A DNA stretch of 64,000 bases from Paramacrobiotus metropolitanus (taxonomy: Eukaryota; Tardigrada; Eutardigrada; Parachela; Macrobiotidae). Below the pieces are notes generated by a model. It was given only the letters and a program-made list of their open reading frames with translations. It had not been told where the DNA came from and did no database searches. A program made the position numbers and the translations under genes. This document shows positions 1 to 10,402 of this stretch, in pieces (positions within the stretch are counted from its first letter, which is position 1; every line of letters starts with the position of its first letter). Location: contig NW_026570279.1 of NCBI RefSeq assembly GCF_019649055.1, forward strand, positions 372,001 to 436,000, read 5' to 3'.

Positions 1-611
1 ATATAAAATTGGTTTTGGTCAGTCTTTTCTGGTTTGCCGGCTCTGGTGTATCCCATTCGTTGCAATATAGATCTGAATCTTGATACTGATGATACGGTTT
101 GATACCAGCTTAGTGTGCAAAATTTTTAAAATACTTTGCACGCGCACTATTTTTTTACAGACGACTTAACGAGCGTAAGACAACAGAGGCCGTAAACCGC
201 TAAATTTGTGGAAAGCCGGTTGCGTGTTGCTGAGTAGTGTGTGCAGCAGTTTTTGTTTTGAACACTTAAAAATCGATTAATCACTGCAAATACACTTAAT
301 TCGATCACTTAACGGGTTGTTTTCAGCATTACGAAGAAATTCGCAGAACAGTATTGTACACAAGTTAAAAGCTGTTCAAAAGGCAGCTGTGGACAGCCGC
401 GGATTATACGTACCGCTGACAACATACTGTATGCGATTAACCAGAAAAATCACTAAACAGCAAGCAACCAATATCAAAATACAGTGTACCATCAGACACA
501 AACACATTCATTTCGTTCAGTATCTTTTTAAAATTTGAGTACAGTAGGCAGTGTGCGAGTCGTTACATCATTCATTTCGCTATGGTGTGAGAACAGTTGA
601 GCACAACCAAT
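1..611. other. Intergenic, nothing recognised
   Basis: AT-rich sequence. The short open frames here show no recognisable domain, and no tRNA-like fold or repeat was noticed. Confidence 0.5.
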
Positions 612-836
612 TCAACAAATGTTGATTGTCTTTCCCATGGCTTTAAAAGCTTTGAGTAAGCGGCTCGCCGTAACGTCCTGTCCGTTTTCCATTTTGCTGA
701 TTGTTGCCTGACTGACACCAATCCGGTTCGCTAGCTCCAGCTGGCTTATATGCATATCCTGCCGCAGTTGTTTCATCTCTCTGACCGCTTTCTGCGGGAT
801 AGCAAACTTTTTACGAATTTGCGCATTAAAATGCAT
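612..836 (-). CDS. Xre/HipB-like helix-turn-helix protein, bacterial type
   Basis: An intact, intronless ORF of 74 codons from ATG (836) to TGA (612-614). Residues about 18-70 read as a lambda-repressor-like (HTH_3/Xre) fold: a first helix around MKQLRQDM, then SQLELANRIGVSQATISKME, which has the classic spacing of HTH helices 2 and 3, then two more helices ending LLKAFKAMGKTINIC. The pattern, and especially the C-terminal helix plus short strand ending in Cys, resembles bacterial HipB-type antitoxin/autoregulator proteins more than the eukaryotic MBF1 HTH. Known role of the family: DNA binding and operon autorepression. Inference: a horizontally acquired gene or fragment. No partner kinase (HipA-like) ORF is adjacent, and neighbours are eukaryotic non-coding DNA and a MITE. 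The ORF is more GC-rich than its flanks. It could also be a decaying insertion that happens to stay open. Confidence 0.7.
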   Translation of the reverse strand: MHFNAQIRKKFAIPQKAVREMKQLRQDMHISQLELANRIGVSQATISKMENGQDVTASRLLKAFKAMGKTINIC

Positions 837-1726
837 AAATGTCGAGCTACTTTTTTCTTTACGATGTACTGGAAGGAATGCGAAAACTTGACATTTTTAC
901 TCATCATTAAGCAGCAAAAGATTTTTTAAAGAAATAGACATTCTGTATGCCACCGTTCAGAAGTTAGCTCTGGCACTGGCTGTAATTTGAGTCGATTTAG
1001 CGGCTGGAAAAAACTGGCCTGTAATTCATATAATTACACACATGTCATCATATTTATATGCATTAATATATAAAATTTTTAAAGCTGTTGCTTGCCTCCT
1101 TTGTCTCACATCGTTTTCCACCGGCGTCGACACAGGCATACTAGAAAAAATGCATTAAATTAAATTGGGTTGCGAACTATAGGACATCTGGATCGAAGAT
1201 CTTCCTATACCCATTGAACCAACGTTAATAGTATGTACGTAGTAAGTATTGTACTAGTAACATTACAGTAACAGTAGTATGTTGGTATAATATTATGTGC
1301 GTTCTCCTTCAGCCAGAAAATGCATTTTCCAGTCCCATTCTCTGCCCTTGGTACGCATAGACTTAATTGTGCAATTCGTTGCTGTCAAAATTAAGAAATG
1401 CAGTAGCCTATTTTTAAGCAGTATTGGCCTTGGATACAAAGACTTACCAGGGCACACGCTACTATTACCAACTGCAAAAACAAACGAAAAATATTCATTA
1501 TTACGGGGAATATCGGGAAGCTAAGAAAATTTGTCATCGGAAATTCAGCTGACAAATTTATAAAAACAATGTTGTAATAATTAAACCCGTAAGCTTTATA
1601 AGCCTACGGAGTTAGTATTTCGCCTAATATGCAATTAAAAAACCAGTACAGTGTACCGTTCTTAAAAGATCGCAGTATACTTCGAAGTACTGTTTTTAAA
1701 CTGATTACAGTACATGCAATGGGTTA
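837..1726. other. Intergenic, nothing recognised
   Basis: AT-rich non-coding sequence between the HTH ORF and a MITE. The 75-codon open frame at 1297-1524 has no recognisable domain and no coding-like composition. Confidence 0.5.
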
Positions 1727-1977
1727 GGCGACATCCATAAATTACGTCACGCGAAAATGGACAGTTTGACACCCCCCCTGTGTCACTAATGCCAGGAAAC
1801 CGAGATCCCCTCCCCTGAGCGTTACGTAACAAAATTAGAACCCCTCCATCGATATAGCATGTTGAAGTCATAATCGTAAAAAATTTTTAAAGCCCCCCTC
1901 CCCCTTGTAACAAACAGTAACGCTTTCAGGACCTCCCCCCTCCCCCTACTTGCGTGACGTAATTTATGGATGGCGCT
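1727..1977. mobile_element. MITE with about 25-bp terminal inverted repeats
   Basis: Left end 1727-1752 contains CATCCATAAATTACGTCACG. Right end about 1952-1976 is its reverse complement with one or two mismatches. TTA flanks both ends (1724-1726 and about 1977-1980), compatible with a 3-bp target duplication. The roughly 200-bp interior is rich in C-runs and has no ORF. It looks like a non-autonomous DNA transposon; the superfamily cannot be assigned by eye. Confidence 0.7.
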
Positions 1978-1979
1978 TT

Positions 1980-3849
1980 AGCGCTCAGTCGTACTTCGTA
2001 CTGTATGTGCACGGCTCGTGTACATATTGTACGTACAATAACTCAGTGAATCGGTGCCGAAAAATTCAAAAACCCCGCGGTTAACTTCCACCGGTTTTTA
2101 AATTTCAACATTACGAGTATTGTGCAACATGATTTATTTCCCTGTACAGTACTGATGTGTCTTTTTGTGGACAATAATTTACGATTTGTCGACAATAAAT
2201 TTTTTATAATTGTTTTTCCGGCAGTTATTGACTGGTGTTGTCATTTTGTCTTCTTGTTTTCTTTGCTAACGATCTCTTCGAGCATATTCGACAAGCAAAA
2301 AAGTTTTGTGGGAAGGTAAAGTGTTTGCCGGCAGAATTTTGTTTTTCTCTTTCTGGTAGTCTTTTTCTTACAGATGCGGAAATCCTTTCCAGATGAATGC
2401 ATTACATCCGTGCATTCGCTTTAAGTACCACTGCTGCAACAACGAAATCCAGGAGAACACATTAATATGCCAACGCTAACCAGTAACTTTACTCCAGAAA
2501 CTGAGATTTTGTACAGAAAAGTCGAAATAATGACGACAATAACATCAAAATAATGACGATATCTTAGTAACAGGAATAGTGATACATTTGGCATTTAATG
2601 TTTCTGTTTTAAAACTACTTTGGAAGCTAGTCCCAACCGCTCTGCAATCTCCTCTTGGGTCGGCTGCTATAATTAACAACAAAGGTGATTATGATAGTTA
2701 AGAGAGTAAAAGTGCACCACGTAACTGACGGGTAACTTTTTTCCCGAATAATACTGGCGGACAGTATTATATAGTCAGATATTACTTCTGCACATCCGTG
2801 AAAAGTTCTGGTCTAGATTCTTATAAGATATTGTATCAAAAGGGAATTAGTTGCGCATAGTTATACTTACTTTATTGTCTTTGGCATCGATATGGACAAA
2901 CTGCAACGAAGAGTGAACATTTTTACCAAGCTTTTTTCAAACCGGATATGGTCGTAACAGGGAGATATAAACGAGGCGAATTAATTATTCCAGTTAATAA
3001 CTTACCAGCGCCGAAGCTGTCGCAACCAACAGCAAGAACAACCGTAGAAAATTCATTGTTAACACTTCCGAGAGGATAAAACTGCACTCAGCATCGACAA
3101 TGAGAATACTAATCAGAAATAGAAATTCACAATGAATTCGTAGTCTGTGTTCAGGACTGTGATTAAAAATCAGTGCTGCTTCTAGTATTGTATATATACA
3201 AGAATAAATCGTACAAAACACACTGGAAAATAAACAACATGCGGAAGCCTTGTTTGCTACTGCTGTCAAAACATGCCGTTAAATTATTTTTCCTGTACGT
3301 GGCCGTTGGTGTTGTCGTTGTTGCGCAGTGTCTTCTCGGAATCGATGTACAAAAATATATGCAGAAAAGCCAACAAACGTAGTAACAATTAATTTTGTCA
3401 ATGCCAGTTCAGTGCACGCGACAACGGAAGCTTTGCGGCCAAACAACAAACAAACAACATGCTTGCAGTATAAGTCAGGAAGATAATTTTATGCGCTACC
3501 TTAAGCTGCAGCAAAAAATTAAACGCCAATTTATGCATACGATGAGCTTTATACGTATTACCTATTACGGCCCGCCACGCGTTTACGCTTTACTTGCGCT
3601 TGGCATGTCTGATGCGCGTCGAACCTGATAAAAATAACTTGAATTTTCTGATGGATGGGAGTTCAACAAAAGTAGGAATACATCGACGGGCATGTACTCG
3701 TATATGAGCAGCCAGCAGGAGTGTAGCTCCATGTCGTCATTAAGATTCCATTGAAATTCTATTAGGCTAGCACTGTTTTTTTTCTACCGTGACGTACAAT
3801 CTACTATTTATGACGACATTTATACGATGTCCAAACGTTCTTACATCTC
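1980..3849. other. Intergenic, nothing recognised
   Basis: AT-rich sequence with only short open frames lacking domains. No tandem repeat or RNA gene was recognised. Confidence 0.45.
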
Positions 3850-4085
3850 CTCATCGTGGCGATCTGCGATTTCGGTTTGGCAATACTCAGCATGATCGGC
3901 TTCATGAAGCCCGGTAAACCAGATGAACATCTGGTTTACCGTTCCCCAATGTCCTGCGCTAAATACAATAACTTTTTCAATACACGTACCCATACAATAA
4001 CTTTTTTAATACACATTTTCGTTGGTTTCGGGCCACTGTCGGCTATACGGTTGTATTGATAAGCCTGCATTGACTGATGTCGGTA
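3850..4085 (+). pseudogene. Relic of a class A GPCR (TM2-TM3 part)
   Basis: Translates to a TM2-like VAICDFGLAILSMIGF, which aligns with VSVCDLGLALFSMSGF of the intact receptor at 20678-21797. Further on, in another frame, TVGYTVVLISLH-stop-LMSV aligns with AIGYTVVLVSTDRLLSV (TM3 with the DR motif). The frame is broken by a stop in place of the DR pair and by a duplicated AATAAC(T)TTTTTCAAT-type segment. A perfect 14-bp palindrome (3912-3941) lies where ECL1 should be. No other part of the gene is present nearby, so this is a decayed fragment. Confidence 0.75.
3912..3941. repeat. Perfect inverted repeat, 14-bp arms, 2-nt loop
   Basis: CGGTAAACCAGATG at 3912-3925, AA, then its exact reverse complement at 3928-3941. 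It lies inside the GPCR relic and probably arose by a local inverted duplication. Confidence 0.9.
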
Positions 4086-4960
4086 TCCGGTTATGGACAT
4101 TAAGGTCGTACTGTTGGTAGTTACAGTGAGTCAAGGCAGTCGCTGCATGTTCGATGATCGATGCTCGAGGTACCTATTCATGTTCGAAGATTTTGCAGCG
4201 TTTGTACATCACAACATTTTCAGCACTGCTTGTGTAGTTGGTAGCGGTTTTATGTTTTCTTCTTAGGTATTAGAAACAGCAGATGCAGTTTGGCGTGATA
4301 ATTTTGAAATTCAATAATTGTCAGGGTGTGTATGAGATTTATTTGCATTCTGCCTGCATGTGTTCGTATTCCATTACACTACATTACCACCGAAAGGGCT
4401 TATCCGAGCAATACGAAGCATGTTGTTCTCAACTATGTTATATGTATACCAATGAATGAATGAATTTTCACACTCAGCACAATTGTGAATGTGTCTCTTG
4501 TCTGGACTTCCGTTCCGGCCGTATTTTAGCGCATTTAACGCTCGACACTAGTTATTAGTTTGTGATTTTAGTAAATGCTGCGCTGATTTTAGTAAATGCT
4601 AAAGGAGTAATAAGGAAGAATAATTTTATAAAATTATTGTCAGCTTCAGTGAATTCGGTAAATGAGATTCCAGTAATCCGGAAGGACAAACGAGCAAAAC
4701 TGAAAAGTTTGTCGCTATTGAAAGGCGTGTGTCTGCGTTTACATACATACATTTACCACTATTCAAAGGAAGCAGCAGACACAACAATGACAGACAGCAC
4801 GAATACAATGCACAATATAGACTTTCGGTAGTTTCTTTGACGGTAACTGCAATACGTCGGTTATTCCGATATACTGTATTTATTACATTATTTACTATTT
4901 AGTATATTTATTTACATAGGCACGTGCCGTTTTATTAAAATCCATCTCATCAAGCTGAAA
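4086..4960. other. Intergenic with a small tandem duplication
   Basis: No gene recognised. TGATTTTAGTAAATGCT occurs twice in tandem at about 4563-4600, which creates open frames on both strands that are not credible genes. Confidence 0.45.
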
Positions 4961-5288
4961 ACAGTACGAGGCAAGCGACAACTCTTTCCCATCGCTTTAG
5001 TAAATTTTATCACTTTCCCTGCTGCATCTTACCCGTGTGCAGGCGCTCACGTGATACTGATATCGTATCCACTGTAATCAGCGCTTACTGAGCCGGCGAT
5101 AAAATCTCGTCTGCCGTGCTCTTCTCTATTTTCTTTATCAGTTTGAACAATCAACTATAGCTGCAAACCGACGTGAAACGGCTGAAATCAAGTATCACGT
5201 GAGCGCCTGCAGACGGGTAAGACGCAGAAGGGAAAGTTATAAAATTTACTAAAGCGATGGAAAAGAGTTGTCGCTTGCCTCGTACACA
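4961..5288. mobile_element. Foldback element, about 97-bp inverted arms
   Basis: Arm 1 (about 4961-5058) and arm 2 (about 5191-5288) are reverse complements with a handful of mismatches. They are separated by about 132 bp of unrelated sequence. There is no ORF. It is consistent with a snap-back MITE; target duplication is not clear. Confidence 0.75.
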
Positions 5289-5985
5289 GGATTCTTATGT
5301 CAGCTGTCAGACCTTATTTCATGCTATTAGCATCCTGCTACTTCTCCGAAGCGCAAGGAAAATAACTTCCTGCGCTGTGAGTAGAACCGATAACTGTTTA
5401 ACGTTACCCACAAGGCCACAAGTAACAGCTAACATGCAATGCTGTTTCCGTACAGAGAAAAGCCAGGTTGCCGGGAATCTTACCAGCACAACTGGTACGG
5501 CAAACTCTTTCTCCATCCTCAGAACATGCAGCTCTTATCGAGACAACCGGAAAAAGAAATGCAATTGTTTTCTCAGTGTTTAAATTTTAACGGTGCAGCA
5601 GTGTCTCCGCGGATTCGCTTTTCGTTATTTTCATACCTATTGCCTATTATTTTTCCATGAATAACATCCTGTTACTCCTAATTACAACAAGCGAAGCGCA
5701 CAACATTAACACGCAATCACTTAGCCAACTCAGCTTTCAGCAGTCTATGTGTAGTTGTCGCAGTAAAATGATTTTTCATAAGAAAGCATACAGCGTAAAT
5801 AATGCAGAATGCCTTACAATTTTTTTGCGGTCTAACTACAGAAAAAAAGAAATTGCAAAAGCAGTTATTTCCATACAGGATACCAAATTTACGATTTACT
5901 TTTGTACTATGTATACAGCATAGGCTTGTCCGAGCACCGCGTTTCCGGATCTCTTATACTGCATTCGCAAAAATTTCAGGGATAG
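5289..5985. other. Intergenic, duplicated GPCR-flank sequence
   Basis: No gene. The stretch 5340-5530 resembles 23866-24010 (shared AAGGAAATAACTTCCTG and AGAGAAAAGCCA blocks). Stretch 5690-5930 resembles 31290-31520, upstream of the intact GPCR at 31800, and weakly 36690-36850, upstream of the GPCR relic at 37556. This fits duplication of receptor genes together with their 5' flanks. Confidence 0.5.
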
Positions 5986-6242
5986 TATCAGATGGCGCTG
6001 GCTAAGCGCGCATCCTCCATCGACAGCGGAACAAAAGCAAACCCGGATGGAGGCTTTAATGCAGAAATCTAACACACACCGCCGCGCTTTGCGCGCGAGC
6101 CAAAAACCAACTGCCAAGAAAACGGATCCTGCAGCCAGCACAGCTGTGCTGCAGGCCGTGAAAAAGCATGCAAATGCCCAGACAGGAAAAAACCCAAAAC
6201 CAACCAATGACAGAAGGGCTGAATCATAAGCCCGCCCTGACA
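5986..6242. repeat. Left terminal direct repeat of TRIM-like element
   Basis: 257 bp, TATCAG...CTGACA. It includes the self-complementary CAGCACAGCTGTGCTG. Confidence 0.85.
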
Positions 6243-6316
6243 TCCCTGTACGGTCTAACACTGAGCTCCTGCGAAGTGCAGGTAAATGGCGTGATTTGCC
6301 GTAAAAGAACAGTGGA

Positions 6317-6341
6317 TACAGGGACCGGTACGGTCCCTGTA
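6317..6341. repeat. Perfect hairpin inside TRIM-like element
   Basis: TACAGGGACCG at 6317-6327, loop GTA, then the exact reverse complement at 6331-6341. Confidence 0.85.
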
Positions 6342-7166
6342 CTATGTCTAATAGACTGTACTACCGGGTGGCTCGGTTCCAGTTCGGTCGGCTCACGTGG
6401 TCCGGTATCGGATCCAGTTCGGTCAGGTTTGGTCGGCTCGGTCCCGGTTTGGTCGGCTCGGATCTGGTTCGGTTTAGGAATGGTTCTGGGTCGGTTTGGC
6501 TCGGGTTCGGCCACGGGCGGTCCAGTGCTTGGGTCAACGCACTGTCGCGCCAGAATCCAGGGTCGGATGCGGAAATCGGTAGATTCCGCATTTTATCCGT
6601 CTGGGAAAAGGTCACCGTCTGGGGAAAATCGCGCAGGGGTTTGGGGCACAGGTACGGCCATGACCCTGCAAACACAAAAATACGCTGCTCCGGGTAGGGA
6701 AAATCAGCTGCTCCGCCGGGGGAAAGGTTGTTGTCCCAGGTAGGACGGGCATGGTTTTGGTGGGGGGGGGGGGAATTTCTCGGCGTGGTGATGGTGGTCG
6801 ATCCGGCCGTGGGGATCGGGGTTGGCATGGCTGTTGGTGGTGGTGAAGGGTCCGCAGGTTTCCTGCTGGTCCGGGTTGCGTCCACCGTCGGCCTTCGTCA
6901 TCGGTACGGTGTGGCTGTGGGTTTGTCCGTCCATCGCTGCACTTCTGGCTTGGCGACATCTCCATCCCTTTCTGGGAGAGGCAGTTTCTTCCGCGTTCTG
7001 CGGGAGTGACGGCACAGCTCCGGCGACTGACGGGAAATCCGGGTGAGCTCCGTACCCGGGGTTGGCACAGGGCGCGATCACGCGATCTGGTCCACAACTC
7101 AGAGGTGGCCCGTGAGCGGGGCAAGCCCGCTGTGCAACACACGAACGTCTCCGTGAGCTGCTACCA

Positions 7167-7421
7167 TATCAGATGGCGCTGGCTAAGCGCGCATCCTCCA
7201 TCGACAGCGGAACAAAAGCAAACCCGGATGGAGGCTTTAATGCAGAAATCTAACACACCGCCGCGCTTTGCGCGCGAGCCAAAAACCAACTGCCAAGAAA
7301 ACGGATCCTGCAGCCAGCACAGCTGTGCTGCAGGCCGTGAAAAAGCATGCAAATGCCCAGACAGGAAAAAACCCAAAACCAACCAATGACAGAAGGGCTG
7401 AATCATAAGCCCGCCCTGACA
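7167..7421. repeat. Right terminal direct repeat of TRIM-like element
   Basis: 255 bp, same as the left repeat apart from a 2-nt deletion in a CA run. Confidence 0.85.
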
Positions 7422-7604
7422 ATAGCGATTGCGACGGTGAGCACGTCTGCGTTGATCGGACGCACTACGATTCATGCGCAAATATTCCGCACGATACAGA
7501 CAACGGTCAAAATTTCCAGACGTTTCGGGATATTCGAAGTCTAATTTGCTGTTCCATAAAGCAGTTTATAAACAGCCAGGTTTGCGCAATTCCTGCCTTT
7601 TTGA

Positions 7605-8333
7605 TTGCAAGCGTTCTACTTACCTACAGCCAGTATCTCCACCTTTGTGAACTTTGCCCTTCGCCATAATGCGTCGAACCCTACCTTATACTATCAGCGA
7701 TTACGCGCTATTATAATTATTACTACCAGAGTATCTGTATGCCGCTTCCTTGGTTTTGGCCGTACTGGTATTGGGTTACTATGGGTATTATTGCTCACTG
7801 CACACTCCTTTCAACATTTACCTCGTACAAGTACTGTTGATACAGGCAACCTCTATGGCTCTGGCAATGCCGGGTGCGTTTCTCTTGGCTGTTGGGCGTT
7901 TTACCTATGAAACATTCTCCTTATGTGCCGTGCACGTAGTCCACGAATGGAGTATCCAGGGAATGACCTCCGTTGGACACGTCCTCATTGCATTCAGACG
8001 TATTTTGACGGTGGCCTGGCCAGGGTTATATACCATACGAGAAAAGTCGCTGTATTTATTTGTATGATAATCTGTATTTTGTTTATCGCGTTGCGCCTCC
8101 CGGGAACATTCTTGGGGCTGTCCAACTATACTGCTGCTGAATCGTACGATGACAATATGAAGGTGCTTATGCGCACACTGCCAGTGTATCTGTACTCGTC
8201 CGTGATGAGAAAGTTATTGGATCCGTGGATCTGGGTAATTCAGGCCAGCCTTCCATATGTTCTCTGGAAGACATGGCGGTAAAAAAAAAGATTGCAGATC
8301 GTGTCCGTCATTCGTTACCAAGCTATCAACCAC
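7605..8333 (+). pseudogene. GPCR pseudogene, first exon (N-terminus to TM5)
   Basis: Homologous to exon 1 of the intact receptor at 31800. Shared blocks include FVNFALRHNAS, SLHTPFNIYLVQVLLIQATS, YETFSLCAVHVVHEW, GMTSVGHVLIA, RLPGT and PYVLWKTWR. The start codon is lost. Frameshifts fall in TM1 (about 7725) and after TM3 (about 8030), and a stop in an A-run follows PYVLWKTWR (about 8280). A donor-like GTAATTCG remains near 8334. The remaining exon lies 11 kb downstream at 19340 because LTR element copy 1 is inserted in the intron. The TRIM-like element lies in the 5' flank. Confidence 0.85.
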
Positions 8334-8417
8334 GTAATTCGACCTACCTTTCAGAAATTTTTCCCAAGCTAAGTTCTAATTTAGTCCTATGTTTTAACGA
8401 TAAGTTTGTTTTTATAG

Positions 8418-8765
8418 TGTTCGGCCAGTCGCTATGGCAGCATACGAGTAGGCAGCCAGCGACAGTCCCGCTTCCGGTGTGCTGACTCACACCGAGTTCC
8501 ACTCGCTCTCGTACGCCGTATCAGCCTCGACTCTCTCGGCTACGCCTTACGACGCCTACGGCTATACGTCTCGGCCAGTCAGCGTTCGTTCGCTCGTGTT
8601 GGATCAGCCCAGTGCTAATAGGCATTTTCCATGTTACGGCTCATTCAGCCGCTCATTCCTGTTCAGTCATGATTTTGCTCACGCACAGAGCTGTACTTTA
8701 TTGCTGTCACACAATAAAGCCTAATTTTCCTCACTATCGTGAGCCTCTGCGCCGTGCTGCTGATA
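8418..8765 (+). repeat. 5' LTR of copy 1
   Basis: 348 bp, TGTTCGGCC... to ...GCTGCTGATA. AATAAA at 8713-8718 is a likely polyadenylation signal. The final CA expected of an LTR is TA here. Confidence 0.9.
8713..8718 (+). promoter_or_regulatory. Poly(A) signal AATAAA in 5' LTR
   Basis: AATAAA at the same LTR position in all four LTRs (19254-19259 in the 3' LTR of copy 1; reverse strand 41874-41879 and 56370-56375 in copy 2). Confidence 0.65.
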
Positions 8766-10402
8766 TGATAGAAGATCTCGGTTTTTCCTTCTGTGGAACC
8801 TTTTGAGAGACGGTGTAGAGCTACATCCGTAACGGCCGACGAGAAGAAAGGGGAGAACCGAATGGTTGCCATCCCTATCTGATCGCCGCCAGCCAAAACG
8901 GTCTGGTTTCTCTTGTCTCTTTTGCGGCGGAACGAAGCGCGCCCTCGGCGACCCTTGGGCGGAACGACTCGGAGCACCCTTCCCACCAGCGCGGACGGAA
9001 CGTTTCTTGCGCGGACGACCAGCAGAACCACTGGCGGAGCGATTTCGCCCGGGTAGATCGGCGGACGGAACGATCCTTGCGGATCCTCGGACGGAACGGA
9101 CGGAGCGGAACCCTCTCACCATCATCAATCGGGGTCGCCCTTGGCTTAAGTGGCACCCGCAACTTTAACGCGCGGGACTCACCGGACAACCAAGCGGTTT
9201 CACCCGGATTAAACCGGTAAACAGGGTCGACCGACCCTCGGTAAACCGTGTAGAGCCTCGGTAGACCCGATATAGCCGGGTAATTTTAACTGTCCACCGA
9301 CAAAAACTAGTTTCGGTCGGCTAAAAAACCTTTTTCACCCGGAGAAACGGGCCTAAAAACATCTTTTTTGGGTAGATTAGGGGTCAGCCAACTTTACCAG
9401 TTCGGACCCTCGAGCCTCGGTGAAGACCCTCCGAACCACGGTCCGAACCACCCTCTGAACCACCCTCGGAACCTTATCTTGAATTTAGAAAATTAAGGGA
9501 TTAATTTTCCCCCGGCCAAATCAATTTTTGGTCGGCTAAATTAATTTTTCTAAATTTTTCTGATTTTTCCGCAATTTTTCCATCGCGGAAATTAAATAAT
9601 TTAACTCAAAAATAATTGTGAAGTCACGACGGCCGGTTTTACATATTAAAATCTGACCAATCAAGATAGCGGGGAAATTCCCTATGCTATAGGCCCGTAG
9701 TGAGTCACCGATTTTTTGGAATTTTGCACGCGGCGCGTAAATCGTGACGTAGGCGGCAATTAACAAGATTAATTCGTGTGACGTCACAGCTGTCACTAGC
9801 AGTAGTATAGGAGGTACGTTAGTAACCGTACTGTACCGCAACCTGTACTGAGTCACAAGTAGTACAAGCACACCCACCACATCACCCTTCACCCCACCGA
9901 ACCTCTGCCCCCACCGGATTTCTGCCCCTCACTGGATCTGGGCCCCCCCGGACCTTTGGAGGCTTTGATCCCAAACAAGTTTTTCGATTCAACCGGAAGT
10001 CCCGAATGGGGATATTCGGTTGATTCAACGGAGGCTGGGACTCGACTTAGCGGAGGTTCGACTGCACCAGAGGTCCCCAATAGGGATATCTGGTCAACCC
10101 GGCTGAGGCGAAAACCGCTCAAGCCCCCCACCTTCGGCGGTAACCGGATACTGCTGGACGCACGTCCCCAATTAGGGACTCTGACCGACTTCTGCAGATC
10201 GCCAGAACCAATGTACCCGGACATACCGCAACCGGACCTTCAAAACCGGACATATCGAAGCCTTGACCCTCGAAGCCAGACGTACCGAGGTTGATCAACC
10301 TGAACCCGTTGGCATCACACTGTCCCCAAATAGGGATAGTCTGTACGTCCCGGCCCAGGTATCACATCTCCATTCCCAGGGTTACCGAAGCTGAGGGTCA
10401 GA
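8766..10402 (+). other. Untranslated leader of LTR element copy 1
   Basis: No coding sequence. The first half contains CGGACGGAACG-type repeats (about 8930-9110) and ACCCTCGG-type motifs. An AT-rich part (9480-9700) contains CTAAATTTTTCTGATTTTTCC-like runs. At 10073-10087 is the first CAATA-loop hairpin, with relatives bearing altered loops at about 9998, 10164 and 10322. The same region in copy 2 is 54850-56322. Confidence 0.6.

Larger units (their letters stand above)
5986..7421. mobile_element. TRIM-like element with 255-257 bp terminal direct repeats
   Basis: Terminal direct repeats 5986-6242 and 7167-7421 are identical by eye except for one 2-nt indel. Both begin TATCAG and end CTGACA, and the whole unit is flanked by a 4-bp direct repeat ATAG (5982-5985 and 7422-7425). 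The roughly 920-bp interior has no credible protein. It holds GGTTCGGTCGGCTCGG-type low-complexity repeats (about 6360-6530), an 11-bp-arm hairpin and a long G-run near 6763-6773. The size and structure fit a terminal-repeat retrotransposon in miniature. No convincing primer binding site or polypurine tract is visible, so LTR origin is inferred. It lies upstream of the GPCR relic at 7605. Confidence 0.75.

Noticed and set aside
612-836. MBF1-type eukaryotic HTH gene
   Set aside because: It lacks the MBF1 N-terminal region, and the helix 2-3 and C-terminal pattern are closer to bacterial Xre/HipB proteins.
6361-7142. Long Pro/Arg-rich minus-strand ORFs in the TRIM-like element
   Set aside because: They arise from GGTTCGGTCGG low-complexity sequence. 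All strands are open for the same reason and no domain is visible.
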